55,038 nucleotides of DNA from Lachnospiraceae bacterium (GTDB lineage: Bacteria; Bacillota; Clostridia; Lachnospirales; Lachnospiraceae), in the NCBI GenBank assembly GCA_022768465.1, contig JALELZ010000011.1, forward strand, positions 1-55,038, given 5' to 3'. Of the stretch, positions 17,990 to 26,725 are shown in pieces. The position numbers were made by a program, and so were the translations under genes. The stretch's first letter is position 1; every line of letters begins with the position of its first letter. The notes under the pieces are model-generated. The model saw only the letters and a program-made list of their open reading frames with translations, was not told the DNA's origin and did not search any database.

Positions 17990-18367
17990 ATGAGACTTAT
18001 GCACACAAAACTGCCTGATTTCTTAAAGAAGGCAGTAGCAGCCGGAAAGAGGATCAACCCAGATACAGAGGTTACAATAGAAGGCTTTGAGAGCATGAAG
18101 TCAGCAAAACTGGCATCACTCAGAGTAGGCCGAATCGAAGAGGAGATCATTGAGCTTACAAGCGGAAACCCTAACATCAAGAAAATCGAGATACAGATGA
18201 TTCCAAGAGTAGCAGAGACTATCAATACAGTTATCATCAAGGGTGTTGAAGCAGACGGAAGCTGCCCTAAGGCTATCATGGACACAATGTTCCTTACTGT
18301 ACCGGGAGAAGAGGTATACCTTGAGGGCGTTGGTGAGATAAGCGACAGAAGAGCACCGTTAGACTGA
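17990..18367 (+). CDS. Unrecognised conserved-looking protein (125 aa)
   Basis: I do not recognise this family. The protein is soluble, 125 residues, with no signal peptide, no Cys-rich motif and a mixed alpha/beta pattern (KIEIQMIPRVAETINTVIIKG). The start has AAAGGAG nine bases upstream. It is followed after 30 bp by a 342-residue partner and is driven by a promoter with the same operator as the peptide ABC transporter. Regular codon use and tight spacing say it is a real gene. A small subunit of an enzyme with the next gene product is possible but unproven. Confidence 0.75.
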   Translation: MRLMHTKLPDFLKKAVAAGKRINPDTEVTIEGFESMKSAKLASLRVGRIEEEIIELTSGNPNIKKIEIQMIPRVAETINTVIIKGVEADGSCPKAIMDTMFLTVPGEEVYLEGVGEISDRRAPLD

Positions 18368-18397
18368 TTTTTTTGGGAGAAGAGAGGTTTTATAAAA

Positions 18398-19426
18398 ATG
18401 GAATTAAAGTATAGAGTAATATCAAGAGGCGCAGCAGATGGTCTTGTACCTTTCCCTCTTGTATACATTGATAAAAAAGATGTAGAGGCATGCGGACTCA
18501 GCTATCTTGAGGCATTCCAGAAAATCGCTGAAGTATTTAAGGATGATTGTGCGGCAGCAGATATTATTGATACAGATGCAGTAACAGTAAGCTCTGACGG
18601 AATCATGGGAGATGCTGCGGTTGTAGCATTCTGCTCAATCGATCACGGAAAGATCAATAAGGATTTTGGTTTCATCAATGTCAGCGAGCATCCATATTAT
18701 CCTGAGATCGTTAAGGATGAGCCTCATATGAAGCAGTGGAGCTCAGAGGGCTTTGTAGGAAAGAGACTTTACAGAGGCCCTAATACAGAAGACAGAGGCT
18801 TCAGAAATGTTCATAATGAGAACATGACAATGACAGGCCGTATCGCAAACAACAATACAGGTTCTGAGATGATGAACCTTGTAGAGATGACAGAGGTACT
18901 TGTGCCTTGCTTCGGTATGAATCAGATCATGAAGGACGGAGATCTTCTTGTAGGCGTAGCAGGTGCAGAGATCTCAGTCGGCATTGGAATGGTAGTCAGA
19001 GAAAAGCTCGGAAGAATCTTCAACTGGTCATACGGTGCAGGTCAGACAGCTCATAACTCAGGCGAGTACGCAAAGACAGTTAAGAGTGATTATCCTGCAA
19101 TCGTAGCTCCAAAGCCTGTACATGCAGCTCATGTGCTTAAGGCACTTGATGCAGGCCTTGTAGTAGGTAAGGAGCTCGGATGTTCACCTGTAAACCTTGC
19201 TATCGCTCATGCAGGCGGATATGAGATCGCCCTTGACAATATTACAGACAGAGCCTGGGTAGAGCTTGAGAGCGTTGGCTGCAAGAAGGAAGATTTTGAG
19301 AAGCCTTCACCAAAGCTCAGCAGAGACGAAATTATTGCAAAGGCTGAGGAGATACTTCCTGGAATGCCTACCGGTAAGCTTTATAAATCTTCTGAGATCG
19401 TAGAAAAGAAGTCTATCAAGCTTTGA
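18398..19426 (+). CDS. Unrecognised protein (342 aa), partner of the preceding gene
   Basis: I cannot assign a family. The protein is 342 residues, soluble, and Gly/Ala-rich in the middle (VGVAGAEISVGIGMVVREKL), with several conserved-looking polar stretches: GFRNVHNENMTMTGRIANNN, NWSYGAGQTAHNSGEY and AIAHAGGYEIALDN. Such runs of Asn, His and Gly suggest an enzyme active site. No Walker, Rossmann or metal-binding signature is clear. The start is ATG 18398, after a rather distant GGGAGAAGAGAGG. It forms a two-gene operon that ends at the terminator near 19530. Confidence 0.75.
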   Translation: MELKYRVISRGAADGLVPFPLVYIDKKDVEACGLSYLEAFQKIAEVFKDDCAAADIIDTDAVTVSSDGIMGDAAVVAFCSIDHGKINKDFGFINVSEHPYYPEIVKDEPHMKQWSSEGFVGKRLYRGPNTEDRGFRNVHNENMTMTGRIANNNTGSEMMNLVEMTEVLVPCFGMNQIMKDGDLLVGVAGAEISVGIGMVVREKLGRIFNWSYGAGQTAHNSGEYAKTVKSDYPAIVAPKPVHAAHVLKALDAGLVVGKELGCSPVNLAIAHAGGYEIALDNITDRAWVELESVGCKKEDFEKPSPKLSRDEIIAKAEEILPGMPTGKLYKSSEIVEKKSIKL

Positions 19427-19529
19427 TAGAAAATAATTTTGTATCTAAAGTTACATACAAGGAACCTGCGGTAAAAGACATTAAGTTCTTTGAGGAGCAG
19501 AGTGAAACCGCATAAAATCAAATTCATTT

Positions 19530-19563
19530 AAACAGGCTGTATTAATTTACGGCCTGTTTTTTG
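19530..19563 (+). terminator. Terminator after the two-gene unknown operon
   Basis: AACAGGC pairs with GCCTGTT, with TGT/AC pairing further in, followed by a run of six T. Confidence 0.85.
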
Positions 19564-19686
19564 TGCTCGGTTTTTATGGAATAAATAAATATAGTATGGG
19601 GTGAAAATGACAGAATAAAAATTATAATAAGTATTCTGAGTGGTGTATAATAAGTAAGACTATTACAAGCGAGGAGAGCTTAATAA

Positions 19687-20079
19687 ATGAGAAAAGTGAT
19701 TTTAGATCTTAATGTTATAGACCCTAAGAGTTTTGATTATTCCAATCCTGATGCAGATCCAAAGAAGGAGCTGCACAAATATATTGCGGAGCAGCTTGGC
19801 TTTGATTCAGAGCGCTGTGTCAATTCAGACAGACTTTATGATGAACTCATTTCCATTGATGAGCCTACAGCAATAGGCCTTTTTATGCCTAACGGAGAGC
19901 TTGAGGAGCTTGATATAGAGTACATGATGTATCTTGATACGATAAAGGATACATTTAATGAAGCTGAGGCGGATAATCCTGAGCTTGCCGTCATTCACGG
20001 AGACATTACCGACAACGGCGGAGTTGATGCCGGAGAAGATGTAGATGCTATTTTAGAAGAGCTTCTTAAGGCATATTAA
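19687..20079 (+). CDS. Barstar-like protein (tentative)
   Basis: This is an acidic 130-residue protein. The beginning (RKVILDLNVIDP, then KKELHKYIAEQLGFDSERCVNSDRLYDELISIDEPTAIGLF) follows the pattern of barstar ribonuclease inhibitors: a first beta strand, a helix, LxFxxxxxxNxDxLYDxL and a second strand. No barnase-like gene is next to it. It overlaps recJ by one base (TAATG), so the two are co-expressed. The start is supported by GAGGAGAG upstream, and a TATAAT lies at 19646. The family call rests on pattern only. Confidence 0.5.
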   Translation: MRKVILDLNVIDPKSFDYSNPDADPKKELHKYIAEQLGFDSERCVNSDRLYDELISIDEPTAIGLFMPNGELEELDIEYMMYLDTIKDTFNEAEADNPELAVIHGDITDNGGVDAGEDVDAILEELLKAY

Positions 20080-21800
20080 TGATGAATAAGTGGTTTGTGC
20101 ATGCCAAAAGAGCTGATTTTCAAAGGATATCAGAGAAATTCGGTATCGATCCGGTTGTTTCAAGAATTCTGAGAAACAGAGATATTACAAGCGATGAAGA
20201 GATAGACTATTTTCTCAATGCCGGAATAGATGATCTATATGATGAAATGCTTATGCCTGATATGGAAAAGGCCGCAAAGGCGGTTTATGATGCGGCTGTT
20301 TCAGGAAGGCATATAAGAATAGTCGGTGACTATGATATAGACGGAGTCTGCTCCACATATATATTGCTCGAAGGCTTAAAAAGAATAGGAGCTAATGTTG
20401 ATTGCTGCATACCGGACAGGATAAATGACGGCTACGGCATCAATATGAATATCGTAAATAAGGCTCACACAGACGCTGTTGAACTGATACTTACCTGCGA
20501 CAACGGCATAGCAGCTTTGGATGAGCTTAAAGCCGCAAATGAGCTTGGCATGAGGGTAGTTGTCACAGATCATCATAATGTGAGAAAAAACGAAACAGGA
20601 GATGATATATTGCCGGAGGCCTTAGCTGTTGTTGATGTTAAAAGACAGGAAAGCAAGTACCCGTCTGAGGAATGCTGTGGGGCAGTGACTGCATGGAAGC
20701 TTATAAAAAGAGTCTATGCCTTGTGCGAAAGACGATCTGATGAATGGCTTGATTTCCTTGAGTTTGCGGCTATTGCGACAGTCGGAGATATAATGAAGCT
20801 CACCGGTGAAAACAGAGTCATAGTTAAAGAAGGTCTTAAACAAATAAACGAAGGCTCACATAATTTAGGGCTCAGAACGCTGATAGAAGAACTTGAGCTT
20901 ACAGAAAAGACTATAGATACCTACCACATCGGATTTATTATAGGACCTTGCATAAACGCGGGAGGAAGGCTTGAAACCGCTGAAAGTGCACTAAAGCTTT
21001 TTACAAGCACGGATAGATCGGAGGCAGAGCTTATAGCCGGTCATCTGAGACTGCTTAATGCAGAGAGAAAGGCGATGACAGAAGCCGGTACAAAGGAAGG
21101 CATAAGTATAGTCGAGAGTACTATGATGGAAGACAGTGTGCTTGTAGTCTATATTGAGGATCTGCATGAATCATTGGCTGGAATAGTGGCAGGAAGACTT
21201 AAGGAGCGCTACTGTAAGCCGTGCATAGTCATAACAAAAGGTCATGAGGGGCTTAAGGGCAGCGGCAGATCTATAGAAAGCTATGATATGTTTTCGGCAT
21301 TATGTGAGGCGGAAGATTTTCTTACAAAATACGGCGGGCACAAAATGGCAGCAGGCCTGAGTCTTAAAGAGGAAAATTTAAACAGGTTCAGGGAATTTCT
21401 CAACAGCCATTCAGGACTTAACGAAAAGGATTTTATTAAAAAGCTGTGGATAGATGATCCGACTCCGCTTTCATACGTAAATATGAGCTTTATAGCACAG
21501 CTGGACAGTCTGAAGCCGTACGGGCAGGGCTTTGAAAGACCGCAGTTTGCCTGCAGGAATTTAAGACCGTCAAATATCAAAGTATTGGGAAAGGCAGGCA
21601 ATGTTGTCAGATTCAGATTATCGGATCTGTCAGGAGGAAGCTATGATGCTCTGATGTTCGGAGACGGAGAGGCTGAAGCCGCAAAACTCAGAGCATTTGA
21701 AAGGATAGATATTCTGTATACTCCGCAAATAAATGAATTTGCAGGAAGGAAAAACATACAGATTGATGTAATAGATTATAATTCAAGCAGTAAAACTTAA
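20079..21800 (+). CDS. recJ: Single-stranded-DNA-specific exonuclease RecJ
   Basis: This 573-residue DHH-family 5'-3' ssDNA exonuclease functions in recombination and mismatch repair. The phosphoesterase motifs are visible: GDYDIDGVCSTY, TCDNGIA, VVTDHHN and the DHHA1-type GSGRSIESYDM plus GGHKMAAGLSL. A C-terminal OB-like domain follows (PQFACRNLRPSNIKVLG). The start overlaps the preceding gene; ATG 20082 is an equal alternative. It is somewhat longer than minimal DHH nucleases and fits bacterial RecJ. Confidence 0.93.
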   Translation: MMNKWFVHAKRADFQRISEKFGIDPVVSRILRNRDITSDEEIDYFLNAGIDDLYDEMLMPDMEKAAKAVYDAAVSGRHIRIVGDYDIDGVCSTYILLEGLKRIGANVDCCIPDRINDGYGINMNIVNKAHTDAVELILTCDNGIAALDELKAANELGMRVVVTDHHNVRKNETGDDILPEALAVVDVKRQESKYPSEECCGAVTAWKLIKRVYALCERRSDEWLDFLEFAAIATVGDIMKLTGENRVIVKEGLKQINEGSHNLGLRTLIEELELTEKTIDTYHIGFIIGPCINAGGRLETAESALKLFTSTDRSEAELIAGHLRLLNAERKAMTEAGTKEGISIVESTMMEDSVLVVYIEDLHESLAGIVAGRLKERYCKPCIVITKGHEGLKGSGRSIESYDMFSALCEAEDFLTKYGGHKMAAGLSLKEENLNRFREFLNSHSGLNEKDFIKKLWIDDPTPLSYVNMSFIAQLDSLKPYGQGFERPQFACRNLRPSNIKVLGKAGNVVRFRLSDLSGGSYDALMFGDGEAEAAKLRAFERIDILYTPQINEFAGRKNIQIDVIDYNSSSKT

Positions 21801-21850
21801 CATATATCAAGTATAAAATTACAACATATTATACAAATGGTAAAAATAGT

Positions 21851-21893
21851 TAGCTATATTTGACAAAATACGGTTAGCTATTTTTTTTTTTTT
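21851..21893 (+). terminator. Terminator after recJ
   Basis: TAGCTA arms at 21851 and 21875 flank a 17-nt loop, with AAAAATAG upstream able to pair with CTATTTTT, followed by 13 T. The stem is AT-rich, but the T-tract is the longest in the window. Confidence 0.6.
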
Positions 21894-21898
21894 GTCAA

Positions 21899-21927
21899 TT
21901 GAATACAAAATACTATGCTGTTAGAAT
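21899..21927 (+). promoter_or_regulatory. Promoter of the peptide ABC transporter operon
   Basis: The -35 is TTGAAT (21899-21904), the spacer 17 bp and the -10 TAGAAT (21922-21927). The layout copies the promoter at 17838-17866, including an operator 10-15 bp beyond the -10. Confidence 0.6.
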
Positions 21928-21937
21928 AAAACCACGA

Positions 21938-21958
21938 TGTCAATTGTCGACAATGCAC
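21938..21958. promoter_or_regulatory. Shared operator, copy 2
   Basis: TGTCAATTGTCGACA followed by ATGCAC. The core ATTGTCGACAAT (21943-21954) is a perfect 12-bp palindrome. The site matches 17882-17902 at 18 of 21 positions, which indicates co-regulation of the two operons. Confidence 0.65.
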
Positions 21959-21990
21959 GAAGTACAGTATCCAATCCGGAGAGAGCAGAA

Positions 21991-22068
21991 ATGTACATTC
22001 GGGTTTCGGTTGATACGAAAGTGAATAACAAATCGACAATAACAAATTTTGCATCGGTTACTTTTTAA
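21991..22068 (+). CDS. Possible leader peptide (25 aa)
   Basis: A short open frame of 25 codons begins at ATG 21991 with GGAGAGAG five bases upstream, and ends TAA 40 bp before the substrate-binding protein gene. The peptide starts MYIRVSVDTK and is rich in Thr, Asn and Val. It lies in the leader of the transporter mRNA. It may be a translated leader peptide or a chance frame with a good ribosome site; no attenuator hairpin directly follows. Confidence 0.3.
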   Translation: MYIRVSVDTKVNNKSTITNFASVTF

Positions 22069-22107
22069 AGACGGATGCACCATAAATTAATCAGGAGGGG
22101 ATTGATT

Positions 22108-23718
22108 ATGAAAAAAACAATGTCACGAGTTCTGGCAGCGGCTTTGGCACTGTCACTTACAGCGGTACTGGCAGGCTGCGGCGGATCAGGTACTGCGAAT
22201 ACAGGAAGCGAAACATCCGGTGCAGCTCAAGGGGAATCCTCAGGAGCAGCAAATGTTGAGCATGATAAGGAATCCGTGAAATATCTTATTTCATATGAGC
22301 CGCAGGGCGTAAACCCTGGAGCAGCAAGTAAGGGCGTTGATTTCACAATAAGCGGAAATATTTACGATACTCTTATCAGAGAACAGCCGGATAATCGATC
22401 CGAATTCCGTGAAGGCCTTGCAACTGAGTGGGCTTACAATGAGGATGGTACAGAGCTTACATTTACAATTCGTGACGGCGTTAAATTCCATGACGGTACA
22501 GAGCTTACTATAGAAGATGTTGTGTATTCACTTGAGTATGATCTTAAACAGGCTCCTAACGCGGCTGCACAGCCTGTAGTAAAGAGCATCGAAGCTGTAG
22601 GCGATAATCAGGTTAAGGTTAGCTGTAATTACGCATATAAGCCTCTTTTAAATCTTTTTGCAACACCTGGTTTCGGAATTTTCTCAAAGGCATTTTATGA
22701 GAAATGTGAAGCAGACGGAACCAACTTCATGAGAGTTGAATGCGGTACAGGTCCATATATCCTTGATGAGTGGGTTTCAGGTTCAACCTTAAAGCTTCAT
22801 TCAAATGATGAATGGTGGGGCGGAACTCCTTCTATCAAGAATGTTACATTCGAGATCGCACAGGATTCAACAACAGCAGCTCTGATGATGGAGAACAATC
22901 AGGCAGATGCATTCTTCTGTCCTGCAGCATCAGATACACAGAGACTTGATGATCTTGATAATGTTTCAATCAACTGGGCACCTTCAGCATTTATCTATTA
23001 CATGATCTTCAACACAAAGAGAGCACCTTTCGATGATCCTAAGGTTCGTGAGGCAATCTCATATGCTATAGATCGTGAATCAGTCCTTCAGGGCGGAGTT
23101 GCCGGAGTAGGAAGCGTTACACCGTTCCCGGTTGCACCTGGATTCTTTGGCTATGACGAGAGCTTTGAGCCTAACCCATATGATCCTGATAAGGCTATAG
23201 AGCTTCTTAAGGCAGCAGGCTATAATGACGGCGATATTTCCTGCAAGATGGTAACATCATCAGAGACATGGTATCAGAACCCTGCACAGGTAGTTCAGGC
23301 TTGCCTTCAGGAAATCGGTATTAACTGTGAAATCGAGATACTTGAGCCGGCAGCATTCAAGCAGCAGGTTCTTACACAGAAAGACTTTGATTTAAGCTTC
23401 TATAACTCAGGAGCGCCTATATCAGATGCAGATCCTGTACTTTGGGGCAACTACCATACAACAGGTGCTTACAACCTTGCAGGTGTGGATGATGCTAAGG
23501 TAGATGAGCTTCTTGAAACAGCACGTATGTCACTTGATGATGATGAGCGTCTTGAGTGCTACAAAGAAATCGGTGAGTTAAACAAGGAGAACAACTGGTA
23601 CATCTATACTCATACAGGCTACAATGCAATTGCTTACAATTCAGACCTTACAGGCGGATTCTATACTTGCAACAACTACGCTATCTATAACAACATCTGT
23701 GATTGGACCTGGAAGTAA
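22108..23718 (+). CDS. Dipeptide/oligopeptide-type ABC transporter substrate-binding lipoprotein
   Basis: This 536-residue SBP family 5 (DppA/OppA-type) protein is anchored outside the membrane by the lipobox LAGC (C24). Family features include FTIRDGVKFHDGTELTIEDVVYS, the hinge region EWVSGSTLKLHSNDEWWGG and FDDPKVREAISYAIDR. ATG 22108 is chosen because AGGAGGGG precedes it and the signal peptide starts there; an in-frame ATG lies 33 bases upstream. Family 5 proteins bind peptides but also nickel chelates, sugars and other solutes, so the substrate is open. Confidence 0.93.
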   Translation: MKKTMSRVLAAALALSLTAVLAGCGGSGTANTGSETSGAAQGESSGAANVEHDKESVKYLISYEPQGVNPGAASKGVDFTISGNIYDTLIREQPDNRSEFREGLATEWAYNEDGTELTFTIRDGVKFHDGTELTIEDVVYSLEYDLKQAPNAAAQPVVKSIEAVGDNQVKVSCNYAYKPLLNLFATPGFGIFSKAFYEKCEADGTNFMRVECGTGPYILDEWVSGSTLKLHSNDEWWGGTPSIKNVTFEIAQDSTTAALMMENNQADAFFCPAASDTQRLDDLDNVSINWAPSAFIYYMIFNTKRAPFDDPKVREAISYAIDRESVLQGGVAGVGSVTPFPVAPGFFGYDESFEPNPYDPDKAIELLKAAGYNDGDISCKMVTSSETWYQNPAQVVQACLQEIGINCEIEILEPAAFKQQVLTQKDFDLSFYNSGAPISDADPVLWGNYHTTGAYNLAGVDDAKVDELLETARMSLDDDERLECYKEIGELNKENNWYIYTHTGYNAIAYNSDLTGGFYTCNNYAIYNNICDWTWK

Positions 23719-23778
23719 TACCTAAAGCGTTTACAAGAGGTCATAAAGAAAGCATATTGCTTTGAGGAAACACATAGG

Positions 23779-23808
23779 ATATCCCGGGCTTATGCCCGGG
23801 TATTTTTT
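23779..23808 (+). terminator. Internal terminator between binding protein and permease genes
   Basis: CCCGGGC pairs with GCCCGGG around a TTAT loop and is followed by TATTTTTT. It lies 60 bp after the binding-protein gene and inside the operon, so only part of the transcription should reach the permease genes, giving an excess of binding protein. Confidence 0.85.
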
Positions 23809-23857
23809 AAAAATAAGCATTATCCTGCTTGAGTTAAAGAGCAGAAGGGGTAAATAT

Positions 23858-24787
23858 ATGGCCAAATATATTGTAAAGCGTCTTATCCTTATAATACCAA
23901 TCCTTTTAGGAATCTCTATTATTCTTTTCACAATAATGAACCTGACACCGGGAGATCCGGCGCAGATGCTTATCGGAGATACCTATACAGAGGATGCACT
24001 TGTACAGCTTCGTTCAGAGCTTGGACTTGATAAGCCGTTTTTAGTTCGTTATGCAAACTATATGCTTGATGCCTTAAGAGGTGATTTCGGTATCTCATAC
24101 AGAACCAGAAATCCGGTTTTCGCAGAGGTATTCTCGCGTTTTCCACATACAGTAGCTATCACATTCCTTTCAATAATCATACAGTTAGTTGTCGGTGTCA
24201 TCGTTGGTATCGTAGCAGCTGTAAAGCAGTACAGTGTTATGGATACGGTTTCACAGTCTATAACCATGGTGCTTGCATCTGTTCCTGATTTCTGGATCGG
24301 ACTTATGCTGCTTCTGCTTTTCTCAGTAAAGTTAGGACTTCTTCCTCTTTCAGGAATAGCAAGCTGGCAGGGATATATCCTTCCTGCAGTCGCGGTAGCG
24401 CTGCCTTACATGGCTAACCTTATAAGACTTACACGCTCTACAATGCTTGATGTAATGCGTATGGATTATATCCAGACTGCACAGGCAAAGGGCGTTCCTA
24501 AGAAAAAGATAATTTTCAAGCATGCACTTAAGAATGCATTGCTTCCTGTAGTTACTATAGCAGGCGTAAATATCAGCTGGATGCTCGGAGGCACTATCGT
24601 TATCGAGCAGGTATTCAATATACCGGGAATCGGTTCTCTTATGATCCAGTCTATAAGAAATAAGGATACGCCTGTAGTTATGGCAACTGTTATGTTCATA
24701 GCAGTTCTGTCATGTCTTATCAATCTTGCAACAGACCTTATTTATGCGGCAATCGATCCGCGAGTAAAGGCTCAGATCAAGGGATAA
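23858..24787 (+). CDS. dppB: ABC transporter permease, DppB type
   Basis: This 309-residue inner-membrane permease has the DppB/OppB N-terminal pattern (YIVKRLILIIPILLGISIILFTIMNLTPGDPAQ), about six membrane spans and the EAA loop DYIQTAQAKGVPKKKIIFKHALKNA that contacts the ATPases. ATG 23858 follows AGAAGGGG; an in-frame TTG 96 bases upstream would put the internal terminator inside the coding region and is rejected. It pairs with the downstream DppC-type subunit. Confidence 0.93.
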   Translation: MAKYIVKRLILIIPILLGISIILFTIMNLTPGDPAQMLIGDTYTEDALVQLRSELGLDKPFLVRYANYMLDALRGDFGISYRTRNPVFAEVFSRFPHTVAITFLSIIIQLVVGVIVGIVAAVKQYSVMDTVSQSITMVLASVPDFWIGLMLLLLFSVKLGLLPLSGIASWQGYILPAVAVALPYMANLIRLTRSTMLDVMRMDYIQTAQAKGVPKKKIIFKHALKNALLPVVTIAGVNISWMLGGTIVIEQVFNIPGIGSLMIQSIRNKDTPVVMATVMFIAVLSCLINLATDLIYAAIDPRVKAQIKG

Positions 24788-24803
24788 GGAGGAAAGAGGA
24801 TAT

Positions 24804-25712
24804 ATGGACATAAATAAAGCTCAGCTCGAAGTATTGGCTAAAGAAGAACCTAAAAAGTTCAAAAGAAAAAGCCAGCTTGAAATGATATGGATAAGATATA
24901 AGAAGAACAAGCTTGCACTTTTCGGACTTGCAGTATTTCTTATTATAGTGATTGTATCAATTTCTACGCCTTTGTTCATAGATTACAGAACTCAGGTTAT
25001 AAAGCAGAACATTATGGATAAATTCCAGACAAGCAGTGCTGCTCATATTCTTGGAACCGATCAGTTCGGACGAGACATTTTATGCAGACTGCTCTGGGGT
25101 GCAAGATATTCTATCCTTTGCGGACTTGGAGTTATGGTGCTTTCACTTTCTGTTGGTGCAGTTTTGGGTGCATCGGCAGGTTACTTCGGAGGCATTTATG
25201 ATCAGATAATCATGAGAGTATTGGACGTATTCTTTGCGATTCCTATGACACTTATGGCGATCTCGATCGTTGCTGCATTCGGAAATTCTATTCCTAACCT
25301 TATAGTTGCGATATCGCTCGGTCAGATACCAAAGATGACGCGTATCATAAGATCATCGGTAATCACTCTTAAGGACCAGGATTTTATCGAGGCGGCAAGA
25401 GCCTGCGATACCAAGAAATCCAGGATCATTTTCAAGCATATCCTTCCTAATGCAATGGGTACACTTATAGTTGAGGGAACTCTTACAATGGGTAAATCCA
25501 TCATACTTATTGCAGGACTCAGCTTTATCGGAATGGGAATACAGCCTCCTGCACCTGAGTGGGGAGCTATGCTTTCCGAGGCAAAGAACTATATGCTTAA
25601 CTATCCGTACCTTATGTACGCACCGGGTATTGCCATAGTTCTTACGGCACTATCGATCACTCTTATCGGTGACGGACTTCGTGACGCACTCGATCCTAAG
25701 ATGAAGAACTAA
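24804..25712 (+). CDS. dppC: ABC transporter permease, DppC type
   Basis: This 302-residue second permease has an N-terminal cytoplasmic segment, then about six spans. Typical parts are HILGTDQFGRDILCRLLWGARYSL-type sequence, the EAA loop DFIEAARACDTKKSRIIFKHILPNA and the C-terminal PPAPEWGAMLSEAKNYM. The start is supported by AAGGAGGAAAGAGG, and the gap to dppB is 16 bp. It heterodimerises with the preceding permease. Confidence 0.94.
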   Translation: MDINKAQLEVLAKEEPKKFKRKSQLEMIWIRYKKNKLALFGLAVFLIIVIVSISTPLFIDYRTQVIKQNIMDKFQTSSAAHILGTDQFGRDILCRLLWGARYSILCGLGVMVLSLSVGAVLGASAGYFGGIYDQIIMRVLDVFFAIPMTLMAISIVAAFGNSIPNLIVAISLGQIPKMTRIIRSSVITLKDQDFIEAARACDTKKSRIIFKHILPNAMGTLIVEGTLTMGKSIILIAGLSFIGMGIQPPAPEWGAMLSEAKNYMLNYPYLMYAPGIAIVLTALSITLIGDGLRDALDPKMKN

Positions 25713-25729
25713 GGAAGGGGATTTCATCA

Positions 25730-26725
25730 ATGGCTGATAAATTACTTGAAATAAAAGATCTATGGGTAGAATTTAAAACAGATGATGCCTTGGTTCACGC
25801 TTTAAACGGCGTAAACCTGACTGTCAACAGAGGCGAGGCTTATGGTCTTGTAGGAGAGACCGGAGCAGGAAAAACAACTACATGTAAATCCATACTGCAG
25901 CTGCTTCCTGACAGAGTCGGCAAGATAACCAAGGGAGAAATATTCTTTGACGGAAAGAATGTTCCTGATTTTACAGAAAAAGAACTTGAAGCCTTCAGAG
26001 GAAGCCAGTGCGCTATGATATTCCAGGATCCGATGACTTCACTGAATCCGGTCCTTACGGTTGGAGATCAGGTCGCAGAGGAGATTGAACTTCACAATCC
26101 TGGAATGTCAAAGGCTGATATTGAAAAGCGTGTTGACGACATGTTCAAGCTTGTAGGGCTTCTCCCTGAAAGAAAGGGAGAATATCCTCATCAGTTTTCA
26201 GGAGGAATGAAGCAGAGAATCGTCATCGCTATGGGACTTGCGTGTCAGCCTGAGCTGCTTCTTGCAGATGAGCCTACTACAGCTCTTGACGTAACTATTC
26301 AGCTTCAGATACTGAAGCTCATGAAGGATCTTAAGGAAGAATTCAATACAGCTATGATCATGGTTACTCATGACCTTGGTATTGTTGCAAAGATTTGCGA
26401 CAGAGCAGGAATCATGTATGCCGGAGAAATCATAGAAGACGGAGATATAGAAGACATTTTTGAAAGCAAATACCATCATCCGTATACAGTAGGACTTTTC
26501 GGTTCAATACCTGATCTTACGGTAAAGACAGAACGACTTCATCCTATACAGGGACTTATGCCGGATCCGGCAGATCTTCCTAAGGGCTGCAAATTCCATC
26601 CGCGCTGTCCTGAATGTCATGAAGAATGTCTCACAAAGGAGCCTGAGGTATATCAGCTTTCACCAAGTCATATGATCAAATGTCATCTGTTTAAGGATGT
26701 TAAGGAAGAAGGAGGTAATAACTGA
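25730..26725 (+). CDS. dppD: ABC transporter ATP-binding protein, DppD type
   Basis: This 331-residue cytoplasmic ATPase has Walker A GETGAGKTT (42-50), Q-loop in AMIFQDPMTSLNP, signature FSGGMKQR, Walker B LLLADEPTTALDV and the H-loop MVTHDLG. The C-terminal Cys motif CKFHPRCPECHEEC is typical of the oligopeptide-type ATPases, and in relatives it can hold an iron-sulfur cluster. It overlaps the next gene by one base. Confidence 0.95.
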   Translation: MADKLLEIKDLWVEFKTDDALVHALNGVNLTVNRGEAYGLVGETGAGKTTTCKSILQLLPDRVGKITKGEIFFDGKNVPDFTEKELEAFRGSQCAMIFQDPMTSLNPVLTVGDQVAEEIELHNPGMSKADIEKRVDDMFKLVGLLPERKGEYPHQFSGGMKQRIVIAMGLACQPELLLADEPTTALDVTIQLQILKLMKDLKEEFNTAMIMVTHDLGIVAKICDRAGIMYAGEIIEDGDIEDIFESKYHHPYTVGLFGSIPDLTVKTERLHPIQGLMPDPADLPKGCKFHPRCPECHEECLTKEPEVYQLSPSHMIKCHLFKDVKEEGGNN

